NCBI RefSeq assembly: GCF_024734075.1
Contig: NZ_CP102850.1
Coordinates: forward strand, 1,984,001-2,048,000
Source: Gordonia mangrovi
GTDB lineage: Bacteria > Actinomycetota > Actinomycetes > Mycobacteriales > Mycobacteriaceae
Length of the DNA stretch: 64,000 nt
Direction: 5' to 3'
Positions 32,972 through 41,655 of this stretch are shown piece by piece. Numbering within the stretch: the first letter of the stretch is position 1; the number at the start of each line of letters is the position of its first letter. Below the pieces are notes generated by a model. That model saw only the letters and a list, made by a program, of their open reading frames with translations. It did no database searches and was not told the origin of the DNA. Position numbers and translations under genes: made by a program.

Positions 32972-33851
32972 CCTACGCCGAGCGCGTGAGGTGGGCGCAC
33001 TATTGCTGGTGGCCGCTAGCGCGCTGTCCGCATGCGCCTCGGGCGAATCAGAAGACGAAGCGACAGAACCGCCTCCACCAGAACCTCCCTACTCAATAGT
33101 CTGGTCGGCAGACAACGCGGACCTGCTTACAAGCCGCTCGGCAGAGCTTGTGAGAGCGACCTACGGCGCTGCGATACTCACACAAGATGTCGGTACCATA
33201 CGGTCGTTCCCCGGCTACGAAGATGCTGTCAGCGAATCACGAGGACAGATTCCGCGAACATACGCCTGGCCTCAGCCCGAGTTTCAAGGGCGGGGCGCGG
33301 TACCCGAGCTCTACCGAGCCCATATCCTCGATCTCGAATCCGACGAGGATGCAGTCCGGGCCACCGTGTGCACAGTCCGACAGCCGACAGCCGACAGCCG
33401 CTCGCCGTCCGCGGATCTAGACACAACATCGATGCGAGTCGCCCTCGACACATCCGCCGACCTCATCGAACTCCGACGAATTCCGGGTGAGGACGACGCG
33501 CTGAAGGGCCAGACTGACACACAGACCACCAAACATGACCCCGGCGGCACAAAAGTCCCGACGTGGAATGTATTCGAGGGTTGGCGAGTTAACTCCTTTA
33601 CCAACCTGAGCCCCTGGGGCGAGGGCGATCCGCCGCGGCCAGACAATCCGACAGGGTGCGAAGCGTGGTGGACGCAGGTCTTCCCATCATGGGCAGTCGT
33701 CGACGACCCTAGCGAGCCAGATAGTGACTACGGCGGCTACCAAACCGACCTGATATCGCCTCCAGGTACCAACGCGTACGACGCCGCGACGCTCCCGCAG
33801 TTACCCCCCGATTATCCGGAGTGGATCGAGAACTCCGGCGAGGATGCATAG
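32964..33851 (+). CDS. lipoprotein of the type VII substrate locus
   Basis: 295 residues from GTG 32964, overlapping the previous gene by 8 bp. The signal peptide ALLLVAASALSACAS carries a lipobox with Cys near residue 24. An acidic, Pro-rich linker (EDEATEPPPPEPP) precedes a domain of about 250 residues with many Trp and Tyr. Mature Cys residues in TVCTVRQ and TGCEAWW could form a disulfide. No family recognised. Operon position suggests it works at the cell surface together with the exported helical proteins. Confidence 0.7.
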   Translation: MNSLRRAREVGALLLVAASALSACASGESEDEATEPPPPEPPYSIVWSADNADLLTSRSAELVRATYGAAILTQDVGTIRSFPGYEDAVSESRGQIPRTYAWPQPEFQGRGAVPELYRAHILDLESDEDAVRATVCTVRQPTADSRSPSADLDTTSMRVALDTSADLIELRRIPGEDDALKGQTDTQTTKHDPGGTKVPTWNVFEGWRVNSFTNLSPWGEGDPPRPDNPTGCEAWWTQVFPSWAVVDDPSEPDSDYGGYQTDLISPPGTNAYDAATLPQLPPDYPEWIENSGEDA

Positions 33852-33914
33852 GAACGATTGCAGAGGATCGACACTGCTTGGAGTAACCGCTCGTGTTCGA
33901 TCCATGAGTCGACT

Positions 33915-35567
33915 TCAGATCCCCAACCGCCGCGCCACATCCGCTCCCCCGACCTCCCGCACGAATTCCGGATCACCACACACCACAAGCTGATCACGCG
34001 CCCGCGAAAGCCCCACGTACAGTCGCTCTTTCGACCGATCCTTCGGCTTCGACTCGTTGAGCGCCAGCACGACGACGCGCCGCTCGAGTCCCTTGAAGCC
34101 GAGCACGTGCCCGTAGAACACCTGCTCGTCGTCCCAGAAGGTGTTCCAGTACGACTTGTTGCCGGCATCCTGCCGCTCCACCTGCTCGGGGTGACGGCTG
34201 CCGGTGGTGAGCAGCGCGATGTCCTCCGGCCGCCAGCCTTCCTCGAGCAACGGGTCGATCTGATCGTCGGCGACGTCCATGGCCTCCTCCGAAGTGCACG
34301 CGATGAACCGCACCTCCGGACCGTCGCCGCCACGCAACTGCATCCGTTGCCCGACAAGCGGACTGAACGCCGTGGCGATCTGCCGCGTGTTACGCAGATT
34401 GTGATCGAGGACGAGCGGCACCAACGGCACGGGCGGCGATCCCTGCCGGTCGAAGACGCGTTGCGACTCGTCGCTGAACACGTCGATGCTGCCACTATCG
34501 GGGTCACGCAGACAGGCCAGCATCGGTTTCCACCATTCGTCGGCGAAGTCCTGCGCTTCGTCGACGACGATCGCGTCGAAGCGGTGGCCCGGCTCCAACT
34601 TCTCCGCGAGATCGAGCATCTGGTTCGGCAGCACTCGTTCCCAGAAGTCCGCGGTCCGCTTGTTGCGCTCTTGTTCGTCGGGTCCCTCGGCGGCACCCCA
34701 GCGGATGCCGAGCTCGTGGAACTCGCCGACATAGGCCGGCTGATCGCGCCGCTTCCACGCCGAGGTGATGCGTTCGAGGTAGGAGGCCAGCCCGTGCGAG
34801 TAACAGACCAACGCCACGCGCTGGCCCGCCCGAGACAATCGCCGTGCCTGTTCGAGCGCCAGGAACGTCTTACCGCTGCCGGCGCCACCACGAATCTCCA
34901 CGCGGTTCAGCTTCTCGATGGCCCCGAGGATGACCGCCTGATGCGACGTCAGGGCCTCGGCCTGGTCCTCGTTCTCGAGCGCGCGTGCGACCACGTCGCG
35001 CTGGGGCAGTCCACGCCCGCTCAGCGCGTTGCGTAGCTGTTGCATGCCGGTGGCGTCGACGACGGGCAGCTCGCCGCCCTTCTGCAGCAGCACGCTGCGC
35101 ACCAGCGGCATCAGCTGGCCGAGTTGGGTGCGGTCGATGATCTTCCAGCGCGGGCAGTCCGGCAGCGAGAAGTCGGCGGGCAGTTCCGAATGCGGCAGCA
35201 CCACCATGTGATCCCACCGGAGACGTCCCTGCGTCCACCGGGGATCGAGCTCGACGTACTCGCGCAGCGCGTAGCAGGCTTGACGGGCCTGGCCGACCGG
35301 ATCGATCCGCTTCGGCGGCTGACCGGCCCGCGCCTGCCACCAACTGTCCTCGTCGTGCCACACCTCGCCGCCCTTGACCTCCAGACACACGATGCCGGCG
35401 CCATCGATGGCGACCAGCATGTCGATCTCGTGGTCTTTGTCGTGGTCGGTGACGCGTTGGCCGTGGATGATGAGGTCGTCGTCGAGGAGTTGCTCACGCA
35501 GGAGGTTCCAGACGGCTTCTTCGCTCGGGGAGGCGAACCTCGGTGAATCCGGGACTTCGTGGGGCAC
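33915..35567 (-). CDS. NERD-domain UvrD/Rep-like helicase
   Basis: 550 residues from GTG 35565-35567. A TACCGT element six bases upstream suggests a leaderless transcript; the longer open frame upstream is antisense to another gene. The N-terminal NERD nuclease-related domain (about residues 10-130) shows EIDMLVAIDGAGIVCLEVKGG, a D...E-x-K active-site pattern. A superfamily 1 helicase follows: Walker A RGGAGSGKTFLA (near residue 220), DEAQDFADEWW (motif II), DHNLRNTRQI, and C-terminal motifs including FKGLERRVVVL and YVGLSRARDQL (motif VI). Such proteins probably unwind and cut DNA; many occur in defence islands. Cytosolic. Confidence 0.87.
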   Translation of the reverse strand: MPHEVPDSPRFASPSEEAVWNLLREQLLDDDLIIHGQRVTDHDKDHEIDMLVAIDGAGIVCLEVKGGEVWHDEDSWWQARAGQPPKRIDPVGQARQACYALREYVELDPRWTQGRLRWDHMVVLPHSELPADFSLPDCPRWKIIDRTQLGQLMPLVRSVLLQKGGELPVVDATGMQQLRNALSGRGLPQRDVVARALENEDQAEALTSHQAVILGAIEKLNRVEIRGGAGSGKTFLALEQARRLSRAGQRVALVCYSHGLASYLERITSAWKRRDQPAYVGEFHELGIRWGAAEGPDEQERNKRTADFWERVLPNQMLDLAEKLEPGHRFDAIVVDEAQDFADEWWKPMLACLRDPDSGSIDVFSDESQRVFDRQGSPPVPLVPLVLDHNLRNTRQIATAFSPLVGQRMQLRGGDGPEVRFIACTSEEAMDVADDQIDPLLEEGWRPEDIALLTTGSRHPEQVERQDAGNKSYWNTFWDDEQVFYGHVLGFKGLERRVVVLALNESKPKDRSKERLYVGLSRARDQLVVCGDPEFVREVGGADVARRLGI

Positions 35568-35648
35568 GGGGTGACGGTATCGTCTCGGTCCGACCTCAAA
35601 CCGCCCAAACTCTACGAAACCCCACGTAGCGCCGCGTACGTTCGCCCC

Positions 35649-36221
35649 ATGGACGACCATATGATCGCGGACCTGTCCGAAGCTCGAGCCAAATACCCTG
35701 ATGACGACGCCGACTCGCCGTACGACGAAGTCTTCCTCGAGGTGATCGCGCGCGCCGAGCAATCCGGCGAACTCGGTAAGTCCGACATCGGTGCCCTGAT
35801 GCTGTGGAAACGGCTTAACCTCAGCACCCGTTGGGCGACTGAGCTCAACCAGACACCCGACGCCAAAGTCCGTCAACTGACCCGTGACGCAATTGCACGC
35901 GCTCGCGATACGTCCTTGGCAACCGGTGAGGCGGCCGGTCAGGCGCGCACCGCGCTCTTGCACCTTCCGGGGTGCCGCAACGGCGCAGCATTCGCCTCGA
36001 CGATCATTGCGGCAGGCGCACCCGACCGGATGGCGGTCTATGACCGACGAGCGGCTGCTGCTCTCGTCAGCTTCGGTCACGTCCATCCAAAGTTCAACTA
36101 CAGCAAGTACATGACCAGTGTGAATGAACTGGCACACGAGATGACGGAGAAAACGGCACAGCCCTGGTCGATCCGCGACATCGACAAAGCCCTGTTCATG
36201 CATGCGGGCGTCACGGACTGA
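35649..36221 (+). CDS. helix-hairpin-helix-like protein of unknown function
   Basis: 190 residues from ATG 35649, transcribed divergently from the NERD helicase (81 bp apart). It is mostly helical. A segment near residue 105 (LLHLPGCRNGAAFASTIIAAGAPDRMAVYDRRAAAAL) follows the HhH pattern of DNA glycosylase-fold proteins, hairpin then Asp-Arg helix, which also appears in uncharacterised proteins of phage-defence regions. No catalytic Lys is evident. A DNA-binding role is an inference. Confidence 0.55.
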   Translation: MDDHMIADLSEARAKYPDDDADSPYDEVFLEVIARAEQSGELGKSDIGALMLWKRLNLSTRWATELNQTPDAKVRQLTRDAIARARDTSLATGEAAGQARTALLHLPGCRNGAAFASTIIAAGAPDRMAVYDRRAAAALVSFGHVHPKFNYSKYMTSVNELAHEMTEKTAQPWSIRDIDKALFMHAGVTD

Positions 36222-36408
36222 TCGCGCAGGGGCGGTCGTCACCGGCAGCGCATCGACCGCCTTCGCATTCAGCGGCCGCTATAGCTTCATGGAGCAACGG
36301 AATGGCTCAACATTCAGCTGTTCGGATGACGTGTCGGCGCTGTCGCACAGTCGGTGCCGAATGCGAAGATCATCTCGTTCGTGCGGCTTGATGGTCAGGA
36401 ATAACTCT

Positions 36409-36794
36409 GTGTTGAAGCGTTGGATCGCCGGGATTGTTCTGGCTGGCGCGGTGTCGATCGGAGCACCGGGTGTCGCACAGGCCTTCCGTTGGAGCTCAAC
36501 GGTTCGGTGACTGACGCGAGCAGCGACATCGAGGTCGCGGAGTACGCCGACCGCGACTTGACGATGAACCGTCTGTCACACGATCAGGCCATCGAGTACG
36601 CCGCGGGCTACAAGACTGCCGTGCAGGCAACAAAGTCACTCAACGCCCATCTTGGCCGGTACTGTGCAGCGTCCCGGCTGATCAGTCGCGCCCTGTCTGA
36701 CCAGGGATACAACAGTGCGACGATTCAGAACTTCTACTACCAATCCGGATGCATGGGCGCGCCGGCAATGACGCATCAGGGGCCGAAGTCGTAG
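36409..36794 (+). pseudogene. small secreted protein with a frameshift after the signal peptide
   Basis: GTG 36409, with AGGA eight bases upstream, begins a signal peptide (MLKRWIAGIVLAGAVSIGA, cleavage after VAQA). That frame stops at TGA by 36510. The mature region (ELNGSVTDASSDIEVAEY, LSHDQAIEYAAGYKTAVQA, two Cys) continues in a second frame from ~36480 to TAG 36792-36794. The join falls at the predicted cleavage site. One indel, in the genome or in the read, would explain it. The restored protein would have about 125 residues. Confidence 0.65.
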
Positions 36795-36881
36795 GGCCAC
36801 AGTCCCCTCACCATTCGGCAACAGGCGCATCGCCTGCCTGCCACGGATACTAGTTCGCGGCAAATCGGCACGAACTCACCT

Positions 36882-37886
36882 CTAGCGATCGGGGGCTTGA
36901 TCGCGCGCCACCAATAGTTCCGTCTTACCGCCGACAGCATCGAGAGCACTCCGGAGACGCAGCTGAGCGTCGAGCAACCACGCGATCATCGCATCCCACT
37001 GATCGGTTCTCGACACGTCGTCAAAGGCTTGGTTGAGCAATGACACTCTCGCGGCCTTCCGTCCAGGCATAGGGTCCCACTCCGCTGGGCCTCCAAGGGC
37101 GGCTTCGAACCCATTCTTCTGTCGATGTAAGAACTCGTAGCGAGCTGCATTGACCGTCGGATCGCTCGCCTGACAATACAATTGCACCGACAATCCTGCA
37201 CGAGAGAACAGCATCACGAAGACGACGTCGCTGATACCGGAGGCTGTATTGAACCACGAGGATCGGGTCGAAGTCCGGGCGTTGGTCCATGCGGGGTACT
37301 GTGACTGGATCTGCTGGCGGGCCATGTCCCAGAAGTCCCAGTAGAACCGCGCCTTTTCCGTTAATTCACTGTTGACTGCTGTCGCTGCCTTTACGCGCTT
37401 TCCCCAGTCATTGGGTTGTGCCACAAGCTTGAACGCGGGAGCTGGGATTGACTCACCAATACGGACGACCTGAATCTCGACTCCAAAAAATCTTGTATCT
37501 TCGTCAGTCCGCTCATTAAGCCAGTCCAGCGCAGCACGATGTTCAGATCGAAAGTGGCTGGCGATCCAGATGATCGTAGTCGGTTCCGTTCCGGCTGCGT
37601 ACGTCAGAATCTGACCGAGATGCCCGTGATCGGACTGTTCGAGCTGGTTCTCGACGATGACGACCGAATCATTGGATTGATCGCGGCCTATGAGATCCAG
37701 GCTGAAGTCACCGACCGGGTGCTCGGCGCGGTCCAAGACGAGGTCCATGCCAAGGAGGTCGTTGAGCACATCGACGTTGCGCAGCAGCCAGGGCGTGAAG
37801 TCCAACGCTTCGTGTTTCCAGACTTCACGCGGCGCGACAACGGCGAGCCGTCCGAGCGCTTCAAAGTCACCTGCAACTTCGTCCAT
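36882..37886 (-). CDS. DUF4268-type PD-(D/E)XK nuclease-like protein
   Basis: 334 residues from ATG 37884-37886, with AAGGAAG upstream. The N-terminal half holds a nuclease-like core: DFSLDLIGRD, then VVIVENQLEQSDHGHLGQILTYAAG, where Asp, Glu and Gln replace the classic D...ExK. The C-terminal ~140 residues match the DUF4268 domain (RFYWDFWDMARQQIQ, VVFVMLFSRAGLSVQLYCQ). DUF4268 proteins occur next to restriction and defence genes; activity is unproven. It ends near a frameshifted secreted gene and is divergent from the DUF6642-like gene. Confidence 0.75.
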   Translation of the reverse strand: MDEVAGDFEALGRLAVVAPREVWKHEALDFTPWLLRNVDVLNDLLGMDLVLDRAEHPVGDFSLDLIGRDQSNDSVVIVENQLEQSDHGHLGQILTYAAGTEPTTIIWIASHFRSEHRAALDWLNERTDEDTRFFGVEIQVVRIGESIPAPAFKLVAQPNDWGKRVKAATAVNSELTEKARFYWDFWDMARQQIQSQYPAWTNARTSTRSSWFNTASGISDVVFVMLFSRAGLSVQLYCQASDPTVNAARYEFLHRQKNGFEAALGGPAEWDPMPGRKAARVSLLNQAFDDVSRTDQWDAMIAWLLDAQLRLRSALDAVGGKTELLVARDQAPDR

Positions 37887-38078
37887 CAAACGCTTCCTTG
37901 ATGATTTCGACCGACTGATTGCATCCCTTCATCGCCTGCTCCCACCCGACAGGCCGCATTCCAAAACCACCGTATCGAAAGCGATCAACTCTAAACAGTG
38001 GTTGCGGGTGACACGCTGAGCAGGTAACCGTGGAGACGGCGTTGGGTCGGCGCCTTCAGCAGGGCCAAGGGAGGACAA

Positions 38079-38693
38079 ATGAAGCACCAGCCGCCCGGCG
38101 TTCTCTGCCTCGAAGGCGATTGGAACCATGAAGACCCTGTCGATCGCCAAACCATCGAACCCGCCCTAGAGATGCTCGATCGCATGGGCATTCTGCAGAT
38201 CCACCACCGCAACGTCAATACGCTGCCCGAACTCTGGCGTCACCTCAACAACTGGGATTCAAATGCGCTTCGTGACTTCCGCTTCCTCTACCTCGGCTTT
38301 CACGGCGAACCCGAGTTCCTCGACATCGGCGGTGACCCGCTCGGATTGGATACGCTTGGCGCCAAACTAGAAGGACGTTGCACTGACCGTGTCATCTTCA
38401 TGTCCTCCTGCGGCACTCTCGAAAGCTCTGACGATTCGTTGAATCGATTCTGCAAGAACAAGAAGACCGGTATTGACGCTATCGTCGGCTACACCGAGGA
38501 CGTCGATTTCGTGGAAGCTGCTGCGTTCGAGATGATCCTTTTCAGCTACCTAACCGAAATGCCATTCGGCGCCAGGGGGCCTCGAACGCTGTTCAAGAAG
38601 GTCACCGAACAGTTTCCCGACTTCACGTACCGGCTCGGCTTTCGCGTAGCTACGAAGACTTGGGTCTCTGAAGCAGCCGAATACATACCGTGA
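38079..38693 (+). CDS. DUF6642-like, caspase/CHAT-type putative peptidase
   Basis: 204 residues from ATG 38079, with GGGAGG upstream. The fold-defining elements are a strand ending in His-Gly (RFLYLGFHGEPEFLD, near residue 75) and a strand ending in Cys (DRVIFMSSCGTLESS, near residue 110). This His/Cys dyad and spacing are those of caspase-like and CHAT peptidases. The rest (GIDAIVGYTEDVDFVEAAAFEMILFSYL) matches the post-dyad part of that fold. Caspase-like enzymes in bacterial defence act as effectors in abortive responses. No sensor domain is fused here, so a partner is expected nearby, perhaps the DUF4268 protein (190 bp away, divergent). Confidence 0.7.
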   Translation: MKHQPPGVLCLEGDWNHEDPVDRQTIEPALEMLDRMGILQIHHRNVNTLPELWRHLNNWDSNALRDFRFLYLGFHGEPEFLDIGGDPLGLDTLGAKLEGRCTDRVIFMSSCGTLESSDDSLNRFCKNKKTGIDAIVGYTEDVDFVEAAAFEMILFSYLTEMPFGARGPRTLFKKVTEQFPDFTYRLGFRVATKTWVSEAAEYIP

Positions 38694-38755
38694 GATCCAA
38701 ATCTCGATCACATTGGGCCACAATAGTTCTGGCCTGATCAGACACATAATCACCA

Positions 38756-39100
38756 TCACTCGCGCACAGCCATCGCAACCCCCTCACACAACGCACGAAC
38801 CTCCCCCACCGTCGGCGACAACTCGTAGGCATGCTGATGGCAGGCAGCACTCAGCTGGTGCCACAGCGACGCCAATCGATCGGCAGCCTCCCGGTCGTCG
38901 AGTGCCTTCAGAATCGCCAGGCGAGATCGCATCGTCGCGCTGCCGCACGGCGCGCCGACCGCAGCGCATCTGTCATCAACGCATGCCTCCAGCGCCTGCC
39001 GCGCCACCACCGCAGCCAGTCGGGACGCGTTTCCCGACGTCGTATCGCCCAGTCCGCGTATCAACTGCTGTGCGTAGGCGAGTAGTTCGGCGGGACTCAC
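38756..39100 (-). CDS. small partner of the SMC/Rad50-like ATPase
   Basis: 114 residues from GTG 39098-39100, overlapping the ATPase stop by 4 bp (GTGA) and preceded by GGAGG inside that gene, so translation is coupled. The protein is all-helical, with four Cys and several His (ACVDDRCAAVGAPCG, WHQLSAACHQHAYEL) and a helical repeat-like pattern reminiscent of HEPN-type or four-helix bundles. No R-x4-6-H HEPN signature is certain. By analogy with two-gene SMC-based defence modules it may be a regulator or substrate adaptor. Confidence 0.7.
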   Translation of the reverse strand: MSPAELLAYAQQLIRGLGDTTSGNASRLAAVVARQALEACVDDRCAAVGAPCGSATMRSRLAILKALDDREAADRLASLWHQLSAACHQHAYELSPTVGEVRALCEGVAMAVRE

Positions 39101-41544
39101 TTTCCCTCCAAGACGTCGGCCACTGTCTTTCGCAGGTCGCCGATGTCCTCCTTCGTGATCGTGGCGCCGGCGTGAACTCCTTTGGTGGCGATGGACATCG
39201 CCGGACCGCGATAGGCGCGGTATGACTTCCAGCCCGACATGTCGGCATCTCTGGCGTCCTTGAGTGCCAGCGCCACGCACGCCGTCGCGGATTTGGCTTC
39301 AGCCCACAGCTCTTCGGATTCCTGCTGCGCCTTGCCTTCGACGTTGCGCCGGGTGAAGTAGTGCTGGCGAGCCGCTGCCTCGATCGCGAATCGGAAGAGC
39401 CCCGGGCACGCTCGCCGCTTCACCTCTTCGGGGACATTGTCATCGGCAACGATCGCGTGGGCGTCCTCGACGTAGCGGCGGGCCGGTTCCTCCGCATGCT
39501 GCACGACCAGCTGTGACCCGGACTCCCGGGTGACCTCGATGAGGTGCGCGTCGATGGATTGCTGCCGGATTGCTGACGCCAACCTGTCGTCGTGCGAGAA
39601 GACGATGACCTGCCGGGTCATGGCAAGCTCGCGCAGGACGTTGAGGAATCCGTCGATCTTTGCTGGGTCCATCGCCTGGATCGGATCGTCGAGGACGATG
39701 AACCGAAATGGACTGGCGGACGCTGTCGCTCGCGGGAGGAACAATGCGAGCGCAAGCGCATGAAGTTCGCCTTGGCTCATCACTGATAGCGCGCCGGCTG
39801 GCTTTCCGTCCACGTGCCCCCGCAACACAGCTCTGCGATGTGTACGTTTGCCTTCTAGTGCGATCGTCGAGATGTCGACATCGCTCTCCTGACGTAACTG
39901 CGACCAGATGGCCCGCGCCCCTTGTGAGATGGGCTCGAGCCGCTGCTCACGTAAAAGTTGCGCGTTGTCTTGCACCCACTTCCGTGCCGACTCGACGACC
40001 TTCAGGGTGTTGTCGGTGTCTCGGGCGCGACGTTCGAGTGCCAGCCATTCGAGCGCTTCCTCCGCGATCGGCATCCACGCGCTCTCCAGGCTTCGCACCG
40101 TCTCCGCTGCCTCCGCGCGAAGGGCTTCAAGCGCCTCGTGAAGGGGCGGGATGTGCGTCTCGATATGCGTAGGAAGGTCTTCGACGTTGTCGGGCACCGC
40201 TGAAGCCGCGGCGACCCTCTGATCGTATGCGGCCAGGGTGGACAACTCGGTCCCGTTGACTGGCGCGACGTTGCGCAGGGACCCGAGCAGAGCGCGGGCC
40301 GCTTGCTCCCGGTCGTGTACGTCGCGGCGTGCCTCGCGGTACATCGCGAGTTGCGAGTCGTCGGTGGCGATGGCCTCGCGGGCGTGTGCTTCCCACTCGC
40401 TGTCCAGTACTCCCTCGCCGCAAACCGGACAAACTGGCGAATCGCTGCCGTCAGTGTTCCGGAACTCGAGTGCCCGTTTCAACAGATCGGAACGCAGCTC
40501 GGCTGTCCGCATTGCGTCGTCGGCAAGAGTTCTTGCATTCGCCATCGCGTCCCGCAGGCTGGTGGCAATGTCGGCAGCGGTCCGACCGTCTGGCACGTCC
40601 ATATCCGCGATGGTGTTGAGCGCCGCAACCGTTGCGTGCTCGGAGGAGTCGCCGCCAGATACGAGGTTTGTGATCGCTTCCAGGTCCGGAGCGTGAGGAC
40701 GCAGCAGCTTTGCCAACTCGGCGGCTCGCGCGTCGTCGACTCCCGGAAGGCCCTTCTTCAGCGCAGCCTTTGCGTCCTTCGCGAGTTTGCGCGGCTGGCG
40801 ACGCTCGGAGTACTCCGCGTTCAGCCGGGTCTCTGCGTCCAGGATCTCGTCAAGAGCGAGCAGTTTGTCGAGTGCGTCATACAGTTTGGACGGTTCTTGT
40901 TCGAGCAAGCCGCCGATCTCGTCGTAGCTCAGGATGGGCCGATGGACTTCGACGGCAGTCGACCAACCCAAAGCGTCGACGCCCTCCTGTCGTTTCTCGC
41001 CCTCCCGTTGGGACCAGTGCTTTGCACCGTCGAGATCGGCATCGTCCGGCCACTGCGCGCCGATCGATGTCCTAGGGCCGTTCTCGGTGGTGAAGTCGAC
41101 TCGAACCTCGCACGGCTGCCCTAGGTGCAAGTTGCGCCATGCGTCGACCCACAGCTTCGCCTTGTGCTTCCAGCGGTAACTCTGCCCGGTGAGCGCGTAC
41201 TCGAGCGCCTCGGCGAAGCTGGACTTCCCCGAACCGTTGCGTCCGCTGACAACCGTGATCCCCGGGTAGGGAGTGATCTGCAGCGTCGCTTGCGGGCCGA
41301 TACCACGAAAGCCGGAGACACGGATCTCCCGTAGGAAGGCGCCGGCCGGCTCCTCTTCGACTGCGAGAGTCTCCGGCCGCTGATGAGTCGTCGCACCGCT
41401 GCCGAGTTGCTCAGCGAGTGCATGCTTGCTGTCGAGTGCGGCGATAACGACATACTTCGCCTCGTCGCTCAAATCGGTGTCGTCGTCCAACAGGTTCCAC
41501 ACCGTTTCGATCAGGGACCTACTACCGCTTGCCATTTCGGACAT
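39097..41544 (-). CDS. SMC/Rad50-like AAA ATPase
   Basis: 815 residues from ATG 41542-41544, chosen for the GAAGGGAAG site upstream; the frame also opens at 41598. After ~70 helical residues comes the ATPase head: IRVSGFRGIGPQATL and Walker A VSGRNGSGKSSFAEAL (near residue 105). Long helical arms follow, with a zinc-hook-like CPVCGEG (near residue 375). The second head half has the ABC signature MSQGELHALALAL and Walker B FIVLDDPIQAMDP. A ~170-residue C-terminal extension follows. This is the layout of Rad50/RecN-like DNA-end sensors used in Lamassu and related defence systems. It is translationally coupled to a small helical protein and divergent from a PLD-helicase (111 bp apart). Confidence 0.85.
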   Translation of the reverse strand: MSEMASGSRSLIETVWNLLDDDTDLSDEAKYVVIAALDSKHALAEQLGSGATTHQRPETLAVEEEPAGAFLREIRVSGFRGIGPQATLQITPYPGITVVSGRNGSGKSSFAEALEYALTGQSYRWKHKAKLWVDAWRNLHLGQPCEVRVDFTTENGPRTSIGAQWPDDADLDGAKHWSQREGEKRQEGVDALGWSTAVEVHRPILSYDEIGGLLEQEPSKLYDALDKLLALDEILDAETRLNAEYSERRQPRKLAKDAKAALKKGLPGVDDARAAELAKLLRPHAPDLEAITNLVSGGDSSEHATVAALNTIADMDVPDGRTAADIATSLRDAMANARTLADDAMRTAELRSDLLKRALEFRNTDGSDSPVCPVCGEGVLDSEWEAHAREAIATDDSQLAMYREARRDVHDREQAARALLGSLRNVAPVNGTELSTLAAYDQRVAAASAVPDNVEDLPTHIETHIPPLHEALEALRAEAAETVRSLESAWMPIAEEALEWLALERRARDTDNTLKVVESARKWVQDNAQLLREQRLEPISQGARAIWSQLRQESDVDISTIALEGKRTHRRAVLRGHVDGKPAGALSVMSQGELHALALALFLPRATASASPFRFIVLDDPIQAMDPAKIDGFLNVLRELAMTRQVIVFSHDDRLASAIRQQSIDAHLIEVTRESGSQLVVQHAEEPARRYVEDAHAIVADDNVPEEVKRRACPGLFRFAIEAAARQHYFTRRNVEGKAQQESEELWAEAKSATACVALALKDARDADMSGWKSYRAYRGPAMSIATKGVHAGATITKEDIGDLRKTVADVLEGK

Positions 41545-41655
41545 CCAGAACTTCCCTTCGACGACCTCACGGGACAGCATCACATAGTGCGACGACAATT
41601 TGACGCGGACTCGACAACATCGCGATCTGTCGTAGCGTCATGATCTACTCCCAAG

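Noticed and set aside
35568..36242. N-terminal extension of the NERD helicase to 775 residues
   Set aside because: The extra part is antisense to the HhH-like gene, Arg/Cys-rich and shadow-like; the NERD domain begins right after GTG 35567.
38756..41544. A complete Lamassu system
   Set aside because: An SMC-like ATPase and a small helical partner are present, but no adjacent LmuA-type effector was seen; kept as an analogy only.
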